From positions 1 to 64,000 of the forward strand of contig JAQBSZ010000004.1 in the NCBI GenBank assembly GCA_027623555.1: 64,000 nt of DNA, read 5' to 3'. Positions 8,248 to 16,848 of the stretch are shown piece by piece. The translations under genes and the position numbers were made by a program. The notes below the pieces were generated by a model that saw only the letters and a list, made by a program, of their open reading frames with translations, was not told the origin of the DNA and ran no database searches. The DNA comes from Pseudomonadota bacterium (GTDB lineage Bacteria > Pseudomonadota > Gammaproteobacteria > Pseudomonadales > Pseudohongiellaceae). How positions within the stretch are numbered: the stretch's first letter is position 1; the number at the start of each line of letters is the position of its first letter.

Positions 8248-9315
8248 ATGCGCCAATTATTCACGTCTCGAGGCTGTATCTTTATCTCCGCTCTGGTATT
8301 CCTCGCTGGCTTCTCCCAGGCAGGCATCGCGCAGGAGCCAGACCTGAGCAAGGTCAGAGTTACCCGCTTACTGGACCGGCCGCTTATTGGACCCGACATC
8401 CATCCCAGTATCGGCATCAATATCCAGGGGCCATCCCTGATCCGGGTTCCGGACTGGGTGGAAAATCCGCTCGGGGTTTACTACCTCTATTTTGCCGACC
8501 ATAAAGGCCTCTACCTTCGCCTGGCTTACGCTGACAGTCTCACCGGCCCCTGGCAGATTCATGTGCCCGGCAGCCTGCAGATCGCAGACTCCTACTTCGC
8601 GCCCACGCCTCCACCAATCTCCGAGAATGACCTGGCGGAGCTGGTTGCAGCACGTCGCACCAGTGATTCGCAGATTTCTCACTCCTTCGAACTGGAATTG
8701 ACCCAGCCCCATATCGCGTCTCCGGATTTGCATGTTGACGATGATACTCAGCAGATCATCATGTACTTCCACGGCCTGGAAGGTCCCGGTTTCCAGCATT
8801 CACGAGTGGCCACGTCAAAGAACGGCATCGATTTTGTGGCGCGGGAAGAGAACCTTGGACGCACCTATATGCGTGCCTTCCAGCACGATGACATGACTTA
8901 TGTATTAGCCATGCCTGGTCAGTTCTATCGCTCCGCCGACGGCTTCAGCAATTTCGAAACCGGGCCACGCCTGTTTGAGCCCAATATGCGGCATTCCGCG
9001 GTCATCGTGCGCGGGGACTATCTGTACGTTTTCTGGACCCGGGTCGGCGACACACCTGAGAGCATCCTGTTAAGCACCATCGATCTGCGTCCTGACTGGA
9101 GCGAATGGCAGGAATCGGACGCAGTCGTGCTGCTGCGACCGGAGTTCGACTGGGAAGGTGCGAATGCTCCGAATGAACCCTCCGTGCGCAGTACGGCCTA
9201 TGGTTATGTGAATCAATTACGGGATCCTGCTCTGTATGTTGAAGAGGATGTGGTCTATCTGCTCTATGCGGTTGGGGGTGAAAGTGGTATCGCCCTTGCC
9301 CGAGTGGATTTCTAG
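8248..9315 (+). CDS. secreted five-bladed-propeller protein (GH43-like fold)
   Basis: A 355-residue protein with a signal peptide (cleavage near AGIA-QE, residue 28). Repeated stretches such as YYLYFADHKGLYLRLAYADS, LTGPW, IIMYFHGLEGPGFQHSRVA and DYLYVFWTRVGD are the blade strands seen in the GH43/GH32-type five-bladed propellers, where YLYF or MYFHG strands alternate with 'R.A.S..G' turns. Family members act on plant or algal polysaccharides, but the acidic catalytic triad could not be assigned, so activity is not proven. It is followed 21 bases later by the DUF1295 gene and then the tannase-like gene, probably as a unit. Confidence 0.7.
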   Translation: MRQLFTSRGCIFISALVFLAGFSQAGIAQEPDLSKVRVTRLLDRPLIGPDIHPSIGINIQGPSLIRVPDWVENPLGVYYLYFADHKGLYLRLAYADSLTGPWQIHVPGSLQIADSYFAPTPPPISENDLAELVAARRTSDSQISHSFELELTQPHIASPDLHVDDDTQQIIMYFHGLEGPGFQHSRVATSKNGIDFVAREENLGRTYMRAFQHDDMTYVLAMPGQFYRSADGFSNFETGPRLFEPNMRHSAVIVRGDYLYVFWTRVGDTPESILLSTIDLRPDWSEWQESDAVVLLRPEFDWEGANAPNEPSVRSTAYGYVNQLRDPALYVEEDVVYLLYAVGGESGIALARVDF

Positions 9316-9336
9316 AGACCTGCGCAGATTTCAACC

Positions 9337-10209
9337 ATGGCCCCCCTGAAATCAATCGTCGGAATTCTGGTAATTTTGCTGATAAGTGCCGGCATCGCCT
9401 GGTCAGGCAGCCAAGGCAGTGCCTCTGTTTCTCTGATTCCGGTGTTTCTGATCTGCGCACTTGTTGGCTTTGTACTGCACTGGCTAGTCTTTATCCCCAG
9501 CTACCTGTTCCAGACCGAGCACTATTTCGACCTCACTGGCTCTGTCTCCTACATCGTGGCCGTAGTACTGGCTGTTTACCTGCAACCCTTTCTCGACATT
9601 CGCGGACTGATCATCGCTGTGTTAATTGTGATCTGGGCGGCTCGATTGGGCACCTTCCTGTTTGTGCGGGTAAAGAAGGCGGGTCAGGATACGCGCTTTG
9701 TTGAAATCAAGACGCAATTCTGGCGTTATCTTTTTACCTGGACACTGGGAGGCGCCTGGGTATTTATAACCATGGCCGCCGGACTGGCGGCGATCACGTC
9801 GATGACCCAGCGCCCCTTGGGAGTCTTTGCCGGTGTTGGCATGCTATTGTGGCTGATCGGATTTACCATCGAGATTGTCGCCGATCGCCAGAAGAGCAGA
9901 TTTCGAAAAGACCCTGGCAATGCGGGGCGTTTTATAACAACCGGTTTATGGAGCTATTCGCGTCACCCGAATTATTTTGGCGAGATCATCCTGTGGTTAG
10001 GTATCGCGGTTATCGCCCTGCCCACGCTGGTGGGTTGGCAGTATGTCACCCTTGTATCCCCTGTATTCGTCACGGTCTTGCTTATTAAAATCAGTGGCGT
10101 ACGATTGCTGGAAGCACAAGGCCGGGAAAGATGGGGTGCTGATCCGGCTTACCAGGAGTACGTGACCAGCACATCGGTACTGGTTCCATTGCCCAGGAAG
10201 GCTCCGTAA
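9337..10209 (+). CDS. DUF1295 / steroid 5-alpha-reductase-like membrane protein
   Basis: A 290-residue protein with about seven hydrophobic segments. The C-terminal half contains the DUF1295 signature: IEIVADRQKSRFRKDP near residue 180, then GRFITTGLWSYSRHPNYFGEIILWLG near 196-222, then the LLEAQGRERWG...YQEYVTSTSVLVPLP ending. The RHPNYFGE segment is shared with isoprenylcysteine methyltransferases and 5-alpha reductases. It is expected in the inner membrane and may reduce a lipid-like substrate, which is inference from the family. The ribosome binding site is weak, consistent with coupling to the gene before it. Confidence 0.85.
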   Translation: MAPLKSIVGILVILLISAGIAWSGSQGSASVSLIPVFLICALVGFVLHWLVFIPSYLFQTEHYFDLTGSVSYIVAVVLAVYLQPFLDIRGLIIAVLIVIWAARLGTFLFVRVKKAGQDTRFVEIKTQFWRYLFTWTLGGAWVFITMAAGLAAITSMTQRPLGVFAGVGMLLWLIGFTIEIVADRQKSRFRKDPGNAGRFITTGLWSYSRHPNYFGEIILWLGIAVIALPTLVGWQYVTLVSPVFVTVLLIKISGVRLLEAQGRERWGADPAYQEYVTSTSVLVPLPRKAP

Positions 10210-10258
10210 GACCACGGCATCGAAGCGAGAACCCCTCTAAAACCAGGTGGAACCTACT

Positions 10259-11836
10259 ATGAATTTTTCAGGCGCCAGAATCTTCAGCGTTGTATTTATC
10301 ATCGGCATGAGCAACATGGCGCTCGCACAAACCGATCTCTCAGGGTCGTGTCGTGCGCTATCCACCGTTGTTCTTGCAGACACCACCATCTCTTCCGCTG
10401 ATGTGGTCGCCCCAAACACTTTCTCACCACCAAATTCAGATAACACCCTGCCAACGCCAGGCTTCTGCCGGGTCGTTGGAGTCACCGCACCAGCGGTTAA
10501 CTTCGAAGTCTGGCTACCGCTGCAAAACTGGAATGGCAAGTACAACGGCGTCGGTAACGGCGGCATGGCCGGCACTATCAGCTACGCTGCCATGGCGGTC
10601 GCCTTGCAACGCGGCTATGCAACCGCCAGTACCGACACAGGACACGATGTCCGTGGAGGACTATTTGACGCCTCCTGGGCCTCCGGCCGACCCGACCTGA
10701 TTGAAGATTTTGGGCACCGGGCGCTGCATGTCACAACCGTTAACGGCAAGGCCATAACCGAGGCTTTTTACAATAACGCCCCAGCGTACTCCTATTACAC
10801 GGGTTGTTCGAAGGGCGGCCAGATGGGGCTGATGGAAGCGCAGCGCTATCCCTACGACTTCGATGGCATCATCGCTGGAGATCCGGCCAACGACTGGACC
10901 CGGTTCTATGCGGGCTCTCATTTGTGGTATTCACTGGCCATGCTGGAAGACCAGGAAGCCTGGATTCCTCGCAGCAAACTGCCTGCGCTGGGCGATGCTG
11001 TGAATGCGGCTTGCGATGCGTTGGATGGCATTGAAGATGGCATCCTGCAGAATCCCCTGGCCTGCAATTTTCAGCCATCGACACTGACCTGCCCCGCGGG
11101 TGTCGAAAACGACTCCTGCCTGAATCCGCAGCAAGTGTCTGCCGTTGAGAAAATTTGGTCCGGTGTCACGAATTCGGCAGGCGACCTAATTTACCCAGGT
11201 CTGGTTCCGGGGGGTGAAGCCAGCCCCGGTGGCTGGGGTACCTGGGTCACAGGAGCCGAGCCGTTTACATCTCTGCACTGGCTTGGTGGTGAAGGATTCT
11301 TTCGCTGGTTTGTGTTCGATGATGAGGATTGGGATTTTCGCAGCTTCGATTTCGATCGAGACCTGGAATATGCACTGGAGAAAGTCGGCCCGGCGGTTGA
11401 CTCGAATGATCCCGATCTGCGCACACTCAGAAACAATGGAGGAAAGCTGATTGTCTATCATGGCTGGAGTGACCCGGATATTTCTCCGGTTGCTTCGATT
11501 AATTATTTCGAGAGCGTAGTGAATGTCATTGCCGATGACATGCGCGCCCCGAACTACGAAACTGCGCTGAACAGCACACAGAATTTCTTCCGCCTGTTCA
11601 TGGTGCCAGGCATGGGCCATTGTTCCGGAGGTCCAGGGCCGGATCGCTTCGATGCACTCTCGGCTCTGGAAAACTGGGTTGAAAATGGCATTGCACCAGA
11701 ATCGATGACCGCCTCGAAGGTAGTCGATGGTGAGGTGACCCGCACCCGACCCCTGTGCGTGTATCCTGAGGTCGCCACCTACAGCGGCCGGGGCAACACT
11801 GACGAGGCGGCAAACTTCTACTGCGCGGCTCCCTAG
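10259..11836 (+). CDS. exported tannase / feruloyl-esterase-like hydrolase
   Basis: A 525-residue protein. I chose the ATG at 10259 because AGGTGG lies nine bases upstream and a signal peptide follows at once (cleavage near ALA-QT). The triad of the tannase family is visible: YYTGCSKGGQMG (nucleophile Ser next to Cys, near residue 181), VYHGWSDPDISP (Asp, near 405) and PGMGHCSGGPGPD (His followed by Cys, near 452). Cys before Ser and Cys after His form the family's CS-D-HC disulfide arrangement. The enzyme should cleave ester bonds of plant or algal aromatic compounds outside the cytoplasm. Length is normal. It follows the propeller and DUF1295 genes with a 49-base gap. Confidence 0.9.
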   Translation: MNFSGARIFSVVFIIGMSNMALAQTDLSGSCRALSTVVLADTTISSADVVAPNTFSPPNSDNTLPTPGFCRVVGVTAPAVNFEVWLPLQNWNGKYNGVGNGGMAGTISYAAMAVALQRGYATASTDTGHDVRGGLFDASWASGRPDLIEDFGHRALHVTTVNGKAITEAFYNNAPAYSYYTGCSKGGQMGLMEAQRYPYDFDGIIAGDPANDWTRFYAGSHLWYSLAMLEDQEAWIPRSKLPALGDAVNAACDALDGIEDGILQNPLACNFQPSTLTCPAGVENDSCLNPQQVSAVEKIWSGVTNSAGDLIYPGLVPGGEASPGGWGTWVTGAEPFTSLHWLGGEGFFRWFVFDDEDWDFRSFDFDRDLEYALEKVGPAVDSNDPDLRTLRNNGGKLIVYHGWSDPDISPVASINYFESVVNVIADDMRAPNYETALNSTQNFFRLFMVPGMGHCSGGPGPDRFDALSALENWVENGIAPESMTASKVVDGEVTRTRPLCVYPEVATYSGRGNTDEAANFYCAAP

Positions 11837-12045
11837 TTCTCGTACTTGAACACCTCTTCCAGGGGAAGATCGAACACGCGCGCGATTCGAAAGGCCACTT
11901 CGAGTGACGGTGAATACTTACCGAGTTCGATAGCGTTCACCGTTTGTCTGGTAACGCTCACCTTCTGACCCAACTGCTGTTGGGTCATCTCACCATGAGC
12001 AGCCCGGAGTTCCCGAATGCGGTTACTGATTGGTAAGTCCGGCAT
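11833..12045 (-). CDS. Xre/Cro-type DNA-binding regulator
   Basis: A 70-residue helix-turn-helix protein: IRELRAAHG, TQQQLGQKVSVTRQTVNAIE and KYSPSLEVAFRIARVF form the five-helix HTH_3 fold, ending with the LEEVFKYE tail common to short YgzD-type regulators. The start at 12045 overlaps the stop of the membrane protein gene by one base (TGATG), showing translational coupling. Its stop overlaps the 3' end of the tannase-like gene on the other strand by a few bases. Regulators of this kind usually repress their own membrane-protein operon. Confidence 0.92.
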   Translation of the reverse strand: MPDLPISNRIRELRAAHGEMTQQQLGQKVSVTRQTVNAIELGKYSPSLEVAFRIARVFDLPLEEVFKYEN

Positions 12046-12482
12046 CAGGCTTCCCTTCTGAAGTAGACGATCTGCATAGCGAAGCGAGAGATTTCCGCAC
12101 CCACCAGTGCAAACAGATAGAGATTGCCAATTCCCCACATACCGCGATCTCCATGGCTCGGTAGATGAAGCATGATAAAAGTCACCAGCACCACCAGGGC
12201 CATTAGCACGAAATAGGCGATGCCACGTGCCTTGAGTTCGATCAATAGCTCGCGCTCATCTAGTGGACCTCGGGGATCGTCCGGCGAAAGGCGCGCGGCG
12301 ATAAATAACAGGATGACCTGAAAGGCGACAAAGGTGGATAACGCCAGTACCAGCAGATGGGACAGATAGTTATAGTTCGGATCTGACGAATGGTATTCAT
12401 TAGTCATGAAATAGCCGTACACGACTGAAACCACGATCAGTATGATCATCGTAATCCACGCTTTCTTTTCTCTATAGGGCAC
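12045..12482 (-). CDS. four-helix membrane protein paired with Xre regulator
   Basis: A 145-residue protein beginning at a GTG with AGAGGA eight bases upstream. Four hydrophobic segments (about 10-25, 45-65, 88-108 and 118-135) are separated by a central acidic/basic loop PRGPLDERELLIELKARG. This layout, with a conserved DERE in the loop, is common in small membrane proteins encoded directly before a short Xre regulator. The pair shares a one-base overlap. The function of these pairs is not established. Confidence 0.8.
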   Translation of the reverse strand: MPYREKKAWITMIILIVVSVVYGYFMTNEYHSSDPNYNYLSHLLVLALSTFVAFQVILLFIAARLSPDDPRGPLDERELLIELKARGIAYFVLMALVVLVTFIMLHLPSHGDRGMWGIGNLYLFALVGAEISRFAMQIVYFRREA

Positions 12483-12539
12483 GGAAAGATTCCTCTTCGA
12501 TGGTTAATAGCAGGGTTAAGCAGTCTTTCTCCGACTTTT

Positions 12540-12992
12540 TTACGGGGGCCCGACTAGCGCGACACTGAAGTTACTGCAACTGTCCAGGACGGCAGGATCT
12601 TCCCGAATAATCTCGACAAGTTGCCGCGGGATATCCTTAAGGTGATCGATGATTGCTGCAGCACTGGCTCCCGCAAATTCTTCCGAGGCAGTAGCCAGGG
12701 CGAAAACCTGCTGCTCGTAATCAGCAAGATTCACATGTTCTGCTCCATCTGCAAAAACCGCGACAGTGAGCGCATAGAGTTTGTCGTACATGGCGGTGCC
12801 GCACAGGGCTCGATCATTCTGCCGAATGCTGACAGTGACTGTCTCGGTGGCATCAGCCGCTTCACTCTTCTCTACTGAAATTTCTGCGGCATGTTCTGCA
12901 GCGTGGTGTATCGCGTGCTGTGAATACGCAGTGGCGGGCAGGCACTGGAGCGACAGCGCTGTAACGAATGACAGGGAAACGATGGATTGCAT
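12540..12992 (-). CDS. small exported protein of unknown function
   Basis: A 150-residue protein with a signal peptide (cleavage near TAYS-QH, residue 24). The mature part begins with a histidine-rich stretch (HAIHHAAEHAAE) and has two cysteines (about residues 64 and 140). No family is recognised. It is divergent from the carboxyltransferase gene and shares with it the region containing two inverted repeats. Confidence 0.6.
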   Translation of the reverse strand: MQSIVSLSFVTALSLQCLPATAYSQHAIHHAAEHAAEISVEKSEAADATETVTVSIRQNDRALCGTAMYDKLYALTVAVFADGAEHVNLADYEQQVFALATASEEFAGASAAAIIDHLKDIPRQLVEIIREDPAVLDSCSNFSVALVGPP

Positions 12993-13059
12993 GGTCTGGT
13001 ATGCCTCTCGATGTTTGGTTCATTGGCTCTGGTCCGCCCGGCTATGCTGCTTTGGGGCG

Positions 13060-13120
13060 TGTCAAAGATATTTGACAGAGCTTAGACCGATCACTCGATT
13101 GATGTCAAATATTTTTTACA
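13060..13120. promoter_or_regulatory. tandem inverted repeats, likely operator pair
   Basis: TGTCAAA-GATA-TTTGACA (13060-13077) is a perfect 7-4-7 inverted repeat. A second copy with one mismatch, TGTCAAA-TATT-TTTTACA, follows at 13103-13120. Their centres are 43 bases apart, about four helical turns, and they lie 90-150 bases before the carboxyltransferase ATG in the divergent gap. This spacing suits a dimeric repressor or activator binding twice on one face of the DNA. The factor is unknown. Confidence 0.55.
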
Positions 13121-13212
13121 CCGTTTCCAAACGGGGTTTAGGCCACAGGGGCACTGGCTTGCACCCTAGAATTGATTACATTACCTTAGCGCTCCCTGTT
13201 AAGGAGATGCCG

Positions 13213-14772
13213 ATGTCCTGGCAAGATGAAATAGACGAGATTCGACGCCGTGAAGAATTGGCGCGAGCGATGGGTGGCGAGGAACGCATCCAGCGTCAGC
13301 ATGACAATGGCCGGCTTACCGTGCGCGAGCGCATCGATGCATTGACCGATGCCGGTTCCTTTCATGAGATTGGTGCACTGGCGGGCAAGGCCAGCTATGA
13401 CAAGCAGGGTAATCTCGAAGACTTCACCCCGTCTAATTTCGTCATGGGTACCGCCGAGATCAATGGCCGTCGAGTAGTCATCGGGGGTGACGACTTCACC
13501 GTGCGCGGTGGCGCCGCCGATGCCAAGATTGGCGACAAATCCGGCTACGCTGAAAAATATGCCCTGGAGATGCGGCTGCCGCTCATTCGCCTGGTCGATG
13601 GCAGCGGTGGTGGCGGCAGCGTCAAGACCCTGGAGATGGTTGGCCACTCCTATGTTCCTGCACTGCATGGCTTCGAGACCACGATGAAACTCATGGGCGT
13701 GGTGCCGGTAGTCTGCGCCTGCATGGGCTCGGTAGCCGGGCTCGGTGCAGTGCGCGTCACAATTTCTCACTTCTCCCTGATGATAAAGGGCAGCAGCCAG
13801 TTGTTCGTGGCCGGTCCGCCGATTGTAGAGCGCGGGTTTGGCAAACCGGTAGGGAAGAACGAACTGGGCGGATCCCAGATCCACGCCCATGGCAGTGGTG
13901 CTGTCGACAATGAAGTAGAGTCCGAACAGGATGCCTTCGTACAGATTCGCACTTTTCTTGCCTATCTACCACAGAATGTCTGGCAGGCACCTCCCCGAGT
14001 CGAATCCAGTGACCCGGTGGAGCGTCGAGACGAATCACTGCTCTCTGTTATCCCCCGTGACAGGCGCCAGATGTACCAGGTTAGAGAGATCATCGAGGCA
14101 ATAGTGGATAGTGATACATTTTTTGAGATCAATGCCGGTTACGGTGAATCGCTGGTTGTCGGTCTGGCTCGGCTGGATGGCTATGCAGTTGGCATTATGG
14201 CCAATGACACCTGTCACCACGGTGGCGCTGTCAATGCAACGGCATCGGAGAAGATGATGCGGTTTGTCGATCTCTGCGACACGTTTCATCTGCCCGTAGT
14301 CAACCTGGTGGACAATCCCGGTTTTCTGATCGGCGTGCAGGCCGAAGAAGAAGGTACGGTGCGTCTGGGCAGTCGTGCCTTGATGGCGATTTACCAGTCA
14401 ACGATTCCCTGGGTAAGTGTGATTATCCGCCGCTGTTACGGTGTGGCGGGTGCCGGCCATGGCAAGACTGACGGATTGAATCTGCGTTATGCCTGGCCAT
14501 CGGCGGACTGGGGCTCATTACCCATCGAAGGGGGAGTACAGGCCGCCTATCGCCGTGATATCGAGGCTGCCGAAGATCCCGATGCCCGGCGCCGGGAACT
14601 GGAAGCCATGCTGGAGCAATACCGCTCCCCGCTACGTACTGCCGAAGCCTTCGGCATAGAAGAGGTAATCGACCCGCGCGATACGCGACCCCTGCTAGGC
14701 GATTGGGTGCGACTCGCTTATGAGATTATCCCCACACAGCTGGGTCCGAAATCCCGCACACCGCGCCCATGA
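13213..14772 (+). CDS. acyl-CoA carboxylase carboxyltransferase subunit (PccB type)
   Basis: A 519-residue protein of the biotin-dependent carboxyltransferase family. I chose the ATG at 13213 because AAGGAG ends six bases before it; the frame is open far upstream but that part is not protein-like. N-terminal domain landmarks: GRLTVRERIDALTDAGSFHE near residue 36 and LVDGSGGGGSVKTLE near 130. C-terminal domain: DTFFEINAGYGESLVVGLARLDG and VNLVDNPGFLIGVQAEEEG near 360, the segment holding the acyl-CoA pocket. The partner biotin carboxylase subunit is not in the window. The substrate (propionyl-, methylcrotonyl-like or another acyl-CoA) cannot be decided. It is probably controlled by the inverted repeats upstream. 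Confidence 0.9.
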   Translation: MSWQDEIDEIRRREELARAMGGEERIQRQHDNGRLTVRERIDALTDAGSFHEIGALAGKASYDKQGNLEDFTPSNFVMGTAEINGRRVVIGGDDFTVRGGAADAKIGDKSGYAEKYALEMRLPLIRLVDGSGGGGSVKTLEMVGHSYVPALHGFETTMKLMGVVPVVCACMGSVAGLGAVRVTISHFSLMIKGSSQLFVAGPPIVERGFGKPVGKNELGGSQIHAHGSGAVDNEVESEQDAFVQIRTFLAYLPQNVWQAPPRVESSDPVERRDESLLSVIPRDRRQMYQVREIIEAIVDSDTFFEINAGYGESLVVGLARLDGYAVGIMANDTCHHGGAVNATASEKMMRFVDLCDTFHLPVVNLVDNPGFLIGVQAEEEGTVRLGSRALMAIYQSTIPWVSVIIRRCYGVAGAGHGKTDGLNLRYAWPSADWGSLPIEGGVQAAYRRDIEAAEDPDARRRELEAMLEQYRSPLRTAEAFGIEEVIDPRDTRPLLGDWVRLAYEIIPTQLGPKSRTPRP

Positions 14773-14826
14773 AAAACGTGCCGCCTGTAAACCATTGCCC
14801 GGACAGTCCGTTATAGCTTTATATAA

Positions 14827-16311
14827 ATGAAGAACGAATGCGGGGAAAGCGTGCCTGAAATTTTGAACCTTATCAGCATTCAGCGAATGCGGCGAACCGG
14901 GCTAGCGATCGTCGCAACACTTATTAGTGCTGCCAGTGTAGCCGCTGAATTGCCGACTCTGGAAAATCCCTCAACCTTGAGTGGTACTCCCACAAGCGCG
15001 AGTTTTCGCGGCGGCGTCAGCAGCGACTCGGGTCAGTCTTATCTGCCAAGTTTCGGTAGCAATGATCCGCTTTCCATCACGGCGGAAATCCAGGTCGAGC
15101 CGCAACATGTTGGCAGTTTTGGCAATCTCTATGTACTCATTCAATCAGGCAATGACTTCTTCATGCAGAGCGATGATGGCTCCTTCTCTGTGTGGAATCT
15201 CAATCCGGCAACACTCCAGGCCAGCGCCAGCGACAAAGTTCTCACCACGATTGAACCCTTAACCATCCTGGAAAACATCAAACTGGGTCCGCTCGGCTTA
15301 GCCAATGCCGCTTTCTCGATCTATCTGGCCTATGACTCCACCCTGAACTCCGGTGAAATTTATTTCAGTGGAACTCCGATTGCATTGTCGATAGCTGCCT
15401 ATGATCCTCTGGAGTATACAAGCAACACCTCGCAGATAATCGACACGACGGTCTTCGATAGCAGCAGGGATCGTGAGATTCCTGTCCTGGTTTATTTGCC
15501 TGATACGATATCGCCGGCTCCGGTGGTGCTGTTCAGCCATGGCCTGGGTGGTAATCGCTTCAATGTGGTGTACCTGGCGGAGCATTGGTCACAACGCGGT
15601 TACGCCGTGTTCAATATGCAACATCCCGGCAGCGATGAATCGATACTCGATGTCCCTGCATCTGAGGTATTAGCTTCCTTCACCGCCGCCGCCAGTTTGG
15701 GGAACTCAATCCTGCGCATTCAGGATGTCAGTGCCGTCATCGACCAGCTGGAAATCTGGAATGACGATCCATCGAACGCGCTGAATCAACGGCTTGATCT
15801 GACGCGGATTGGCATGTCGGGCCATTCCTTCGGCGCCAAGACTACCCAGTCGGTGAGCGGTGAGAATATGCCAGCTATTTCCGAGGAAACGACAGATAGC
15901 AGAATCAAAGCAGCCACGATGTTCAGCCCCAGCATCCCCAGTTTTGGAGACCCGGTGGCGGCGTTCGCCGATATCACGATTCCCTGGTTACTCATGACAG
16001 GAACCGACGACAATGCCGTTATCCCCGGGGTTGGTAGCGATGTTGAGGGTCGACTGGCGGTGTTCCCTGCCCTGCCACCGGGCAATAAATATGAACTGGT
16101 CCTGCTCGAAGGTGAACATCATGCCTTCACCGATCACGAACTGTCGGGCTTTCAAAATCCGCGCAATCCGGCCCACCACCCGATAATCAAGGCACTCAGC
16201 ACGGCTTTCTGGGATAGCTGGTTGTCAAGCGATGCTTCGGCCAAGACCTGGCTGGAAGGTGCCGCGGCCGAAGCGATTCTCGAGCCGGGGGACACCTGGC
16301 AGTTCAAATAA
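14827..16311 (+). CDS. exported alpha/beta hydrolase, chlorophyllase/PAF-acetylhydrolase-like
   Basis: A 494-residue frame whose start is uncertain: ATG 14827, GTG 14851 (GGGGA upstream) and ATG 14887 are all possible, and the signal peptide RTGLAIVATLISAASVAA-E follows the last one directly. Residues 50-200 form a separate beta-rich domain of unknown type. The C-terminal hydrolase has VVLFSHGLGGNRFN (oxyanion), MSGHSFGAKT (nucleophile Ser), LMTGTDDNAVIPG (Asp) and GEHHAFTDHELSG (His), the order and spacing seen in chlorophyllase and platelet-activating-factor acetylhydrolase relatives. It should hydrolyse an ester in the periplasm or outside. Confidence 0.8.
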   Translation: MKNECGESVPEILNLISIQRMRRTGLAIVATLISAASVAAELPTLENPSTLSGTPTSASFRGGVSSDSGQSYLPSFGSNDPLSITAEIQVEPQHVGSFGNLYVLIQSGNDFFMQSDDGSFSVWNLNPATLQASASDKVLTTIEPLTILENIKLGPLGLANAAFSIYLAYDSTLNSGEIYFSGTPIALSIAAYDPLEYTSNTSQIIDTTVFDSSRDREIPVLVYLPDTISPAPVVLFSHGLGGNRFNVVYLAEHWSQRGYAVFNMQHPGSDESILDVPASEVLASFTAAASLGNSILRIQDVSAVIDQLEIWNDDPSNALNQRLDLTRIGMSGHSFGAKTTQSVSGENMPAISEETTDSRIKAATMFSPSIPSFGDPVAAFADITIPWLLMTGTDDNAVIPGVGSDVEGRLAVFPALPPGNKYELVLLEGEHHAFTDHELSGFQNPRNPAHHPIIKALSTAFWDSWLSSDASAKTWLEGAAAEAILEPGDTWQFK

Positions 16312-16834
16312 CGATAGAGGACACTCATAGCTTGACAACTTAATCAGCCAGATTCTGGCGAGCATTTGAATCCTTGTCTACATTCGATAGATGCCAAGGA
16401 GAGGCCGATTACATATATCAGACGCATGTAAGCATGCGATCTGCTTCCTAAGACCCAAAACTATAAGTGTCCCCTTAGTTTTCTCATGAAAAAGAGGCGA
16501 AACAACCCAGCCAGACCCCGAGGATGAAGCCCTTCGCCGGATTGCCTGCCTCTATAGCTAGTGGGGAATGCGCATTTTCCATTAACAAGACTACTTGGGG
16601 CAGGGTGTTTCTGGTAGGCACAGTAGGTTGACATGTGGTTGACATATGGGTGACGAGAAAGGGTCAGGAATAAATCCGCTGATGCCCTTGGATTGGTGGA
16701 AATTTCACCAGTTGCAGTAAATCGAAACACGTTCGTCTTAAGTGAATGTTTGAAAGAATTTCGGGTAGGTTTAGAGTGTCCCCGTTCGCGCTGAGAAAAG
16801 CAGTCTTGATGATATGGCTGGTTAAGTTGTTAAG
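16312..16834. other. 523-base gap with dispersed repeat copies
   Basis: No convincing gene was found. Two copies of the GTGTCCCC repeat occur (near 16464-16480 and 16773-16786), and a shorter GAGGACACTCATAGCTTGACAACTTAA stretch near 16315-16345 echoes the longer repeat at 16821 in other order. The gap separates the hydrolase and the minus-strand cytochrome gene, which converge on it. Confidence 0.5.
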
Positions 16835-16848
16835 TTATAAGTGTCCCC
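16818..16848. repeat. AAGTTGTTAAGTT...GTGTCCCC repeat, copy 1
   Basis: This copy reads AAGTTGTTAAGTTATAAGTG followed by TCCCCTA. A second copy at 17999-18028 differs by one base (TTATG for TTATA) and has the same orientation. The two direct repeats flank the cytochrome c gene. On the minus strand this copy codes for the last residues (CRGHL) and the stop of the cytochrome. Confidence 0.75.

Noticed and set aside
12781..13212. 144-codon open extension in front of the carboxyltransferase gene
   Set aside because: AAGGAG six bases before the ATG at 13213 and the normal family start fix the beginning there; the extension overlaps the minus-strand exported protein and the operator boxes and has unusual composition.
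16461..16730. 89-codon minus-strand frame in the gap before the cytochrome gene
   Set aside because: No ribosome binding site, no recognisable family, and its end runs into a GTGTCCCC repeat copy.
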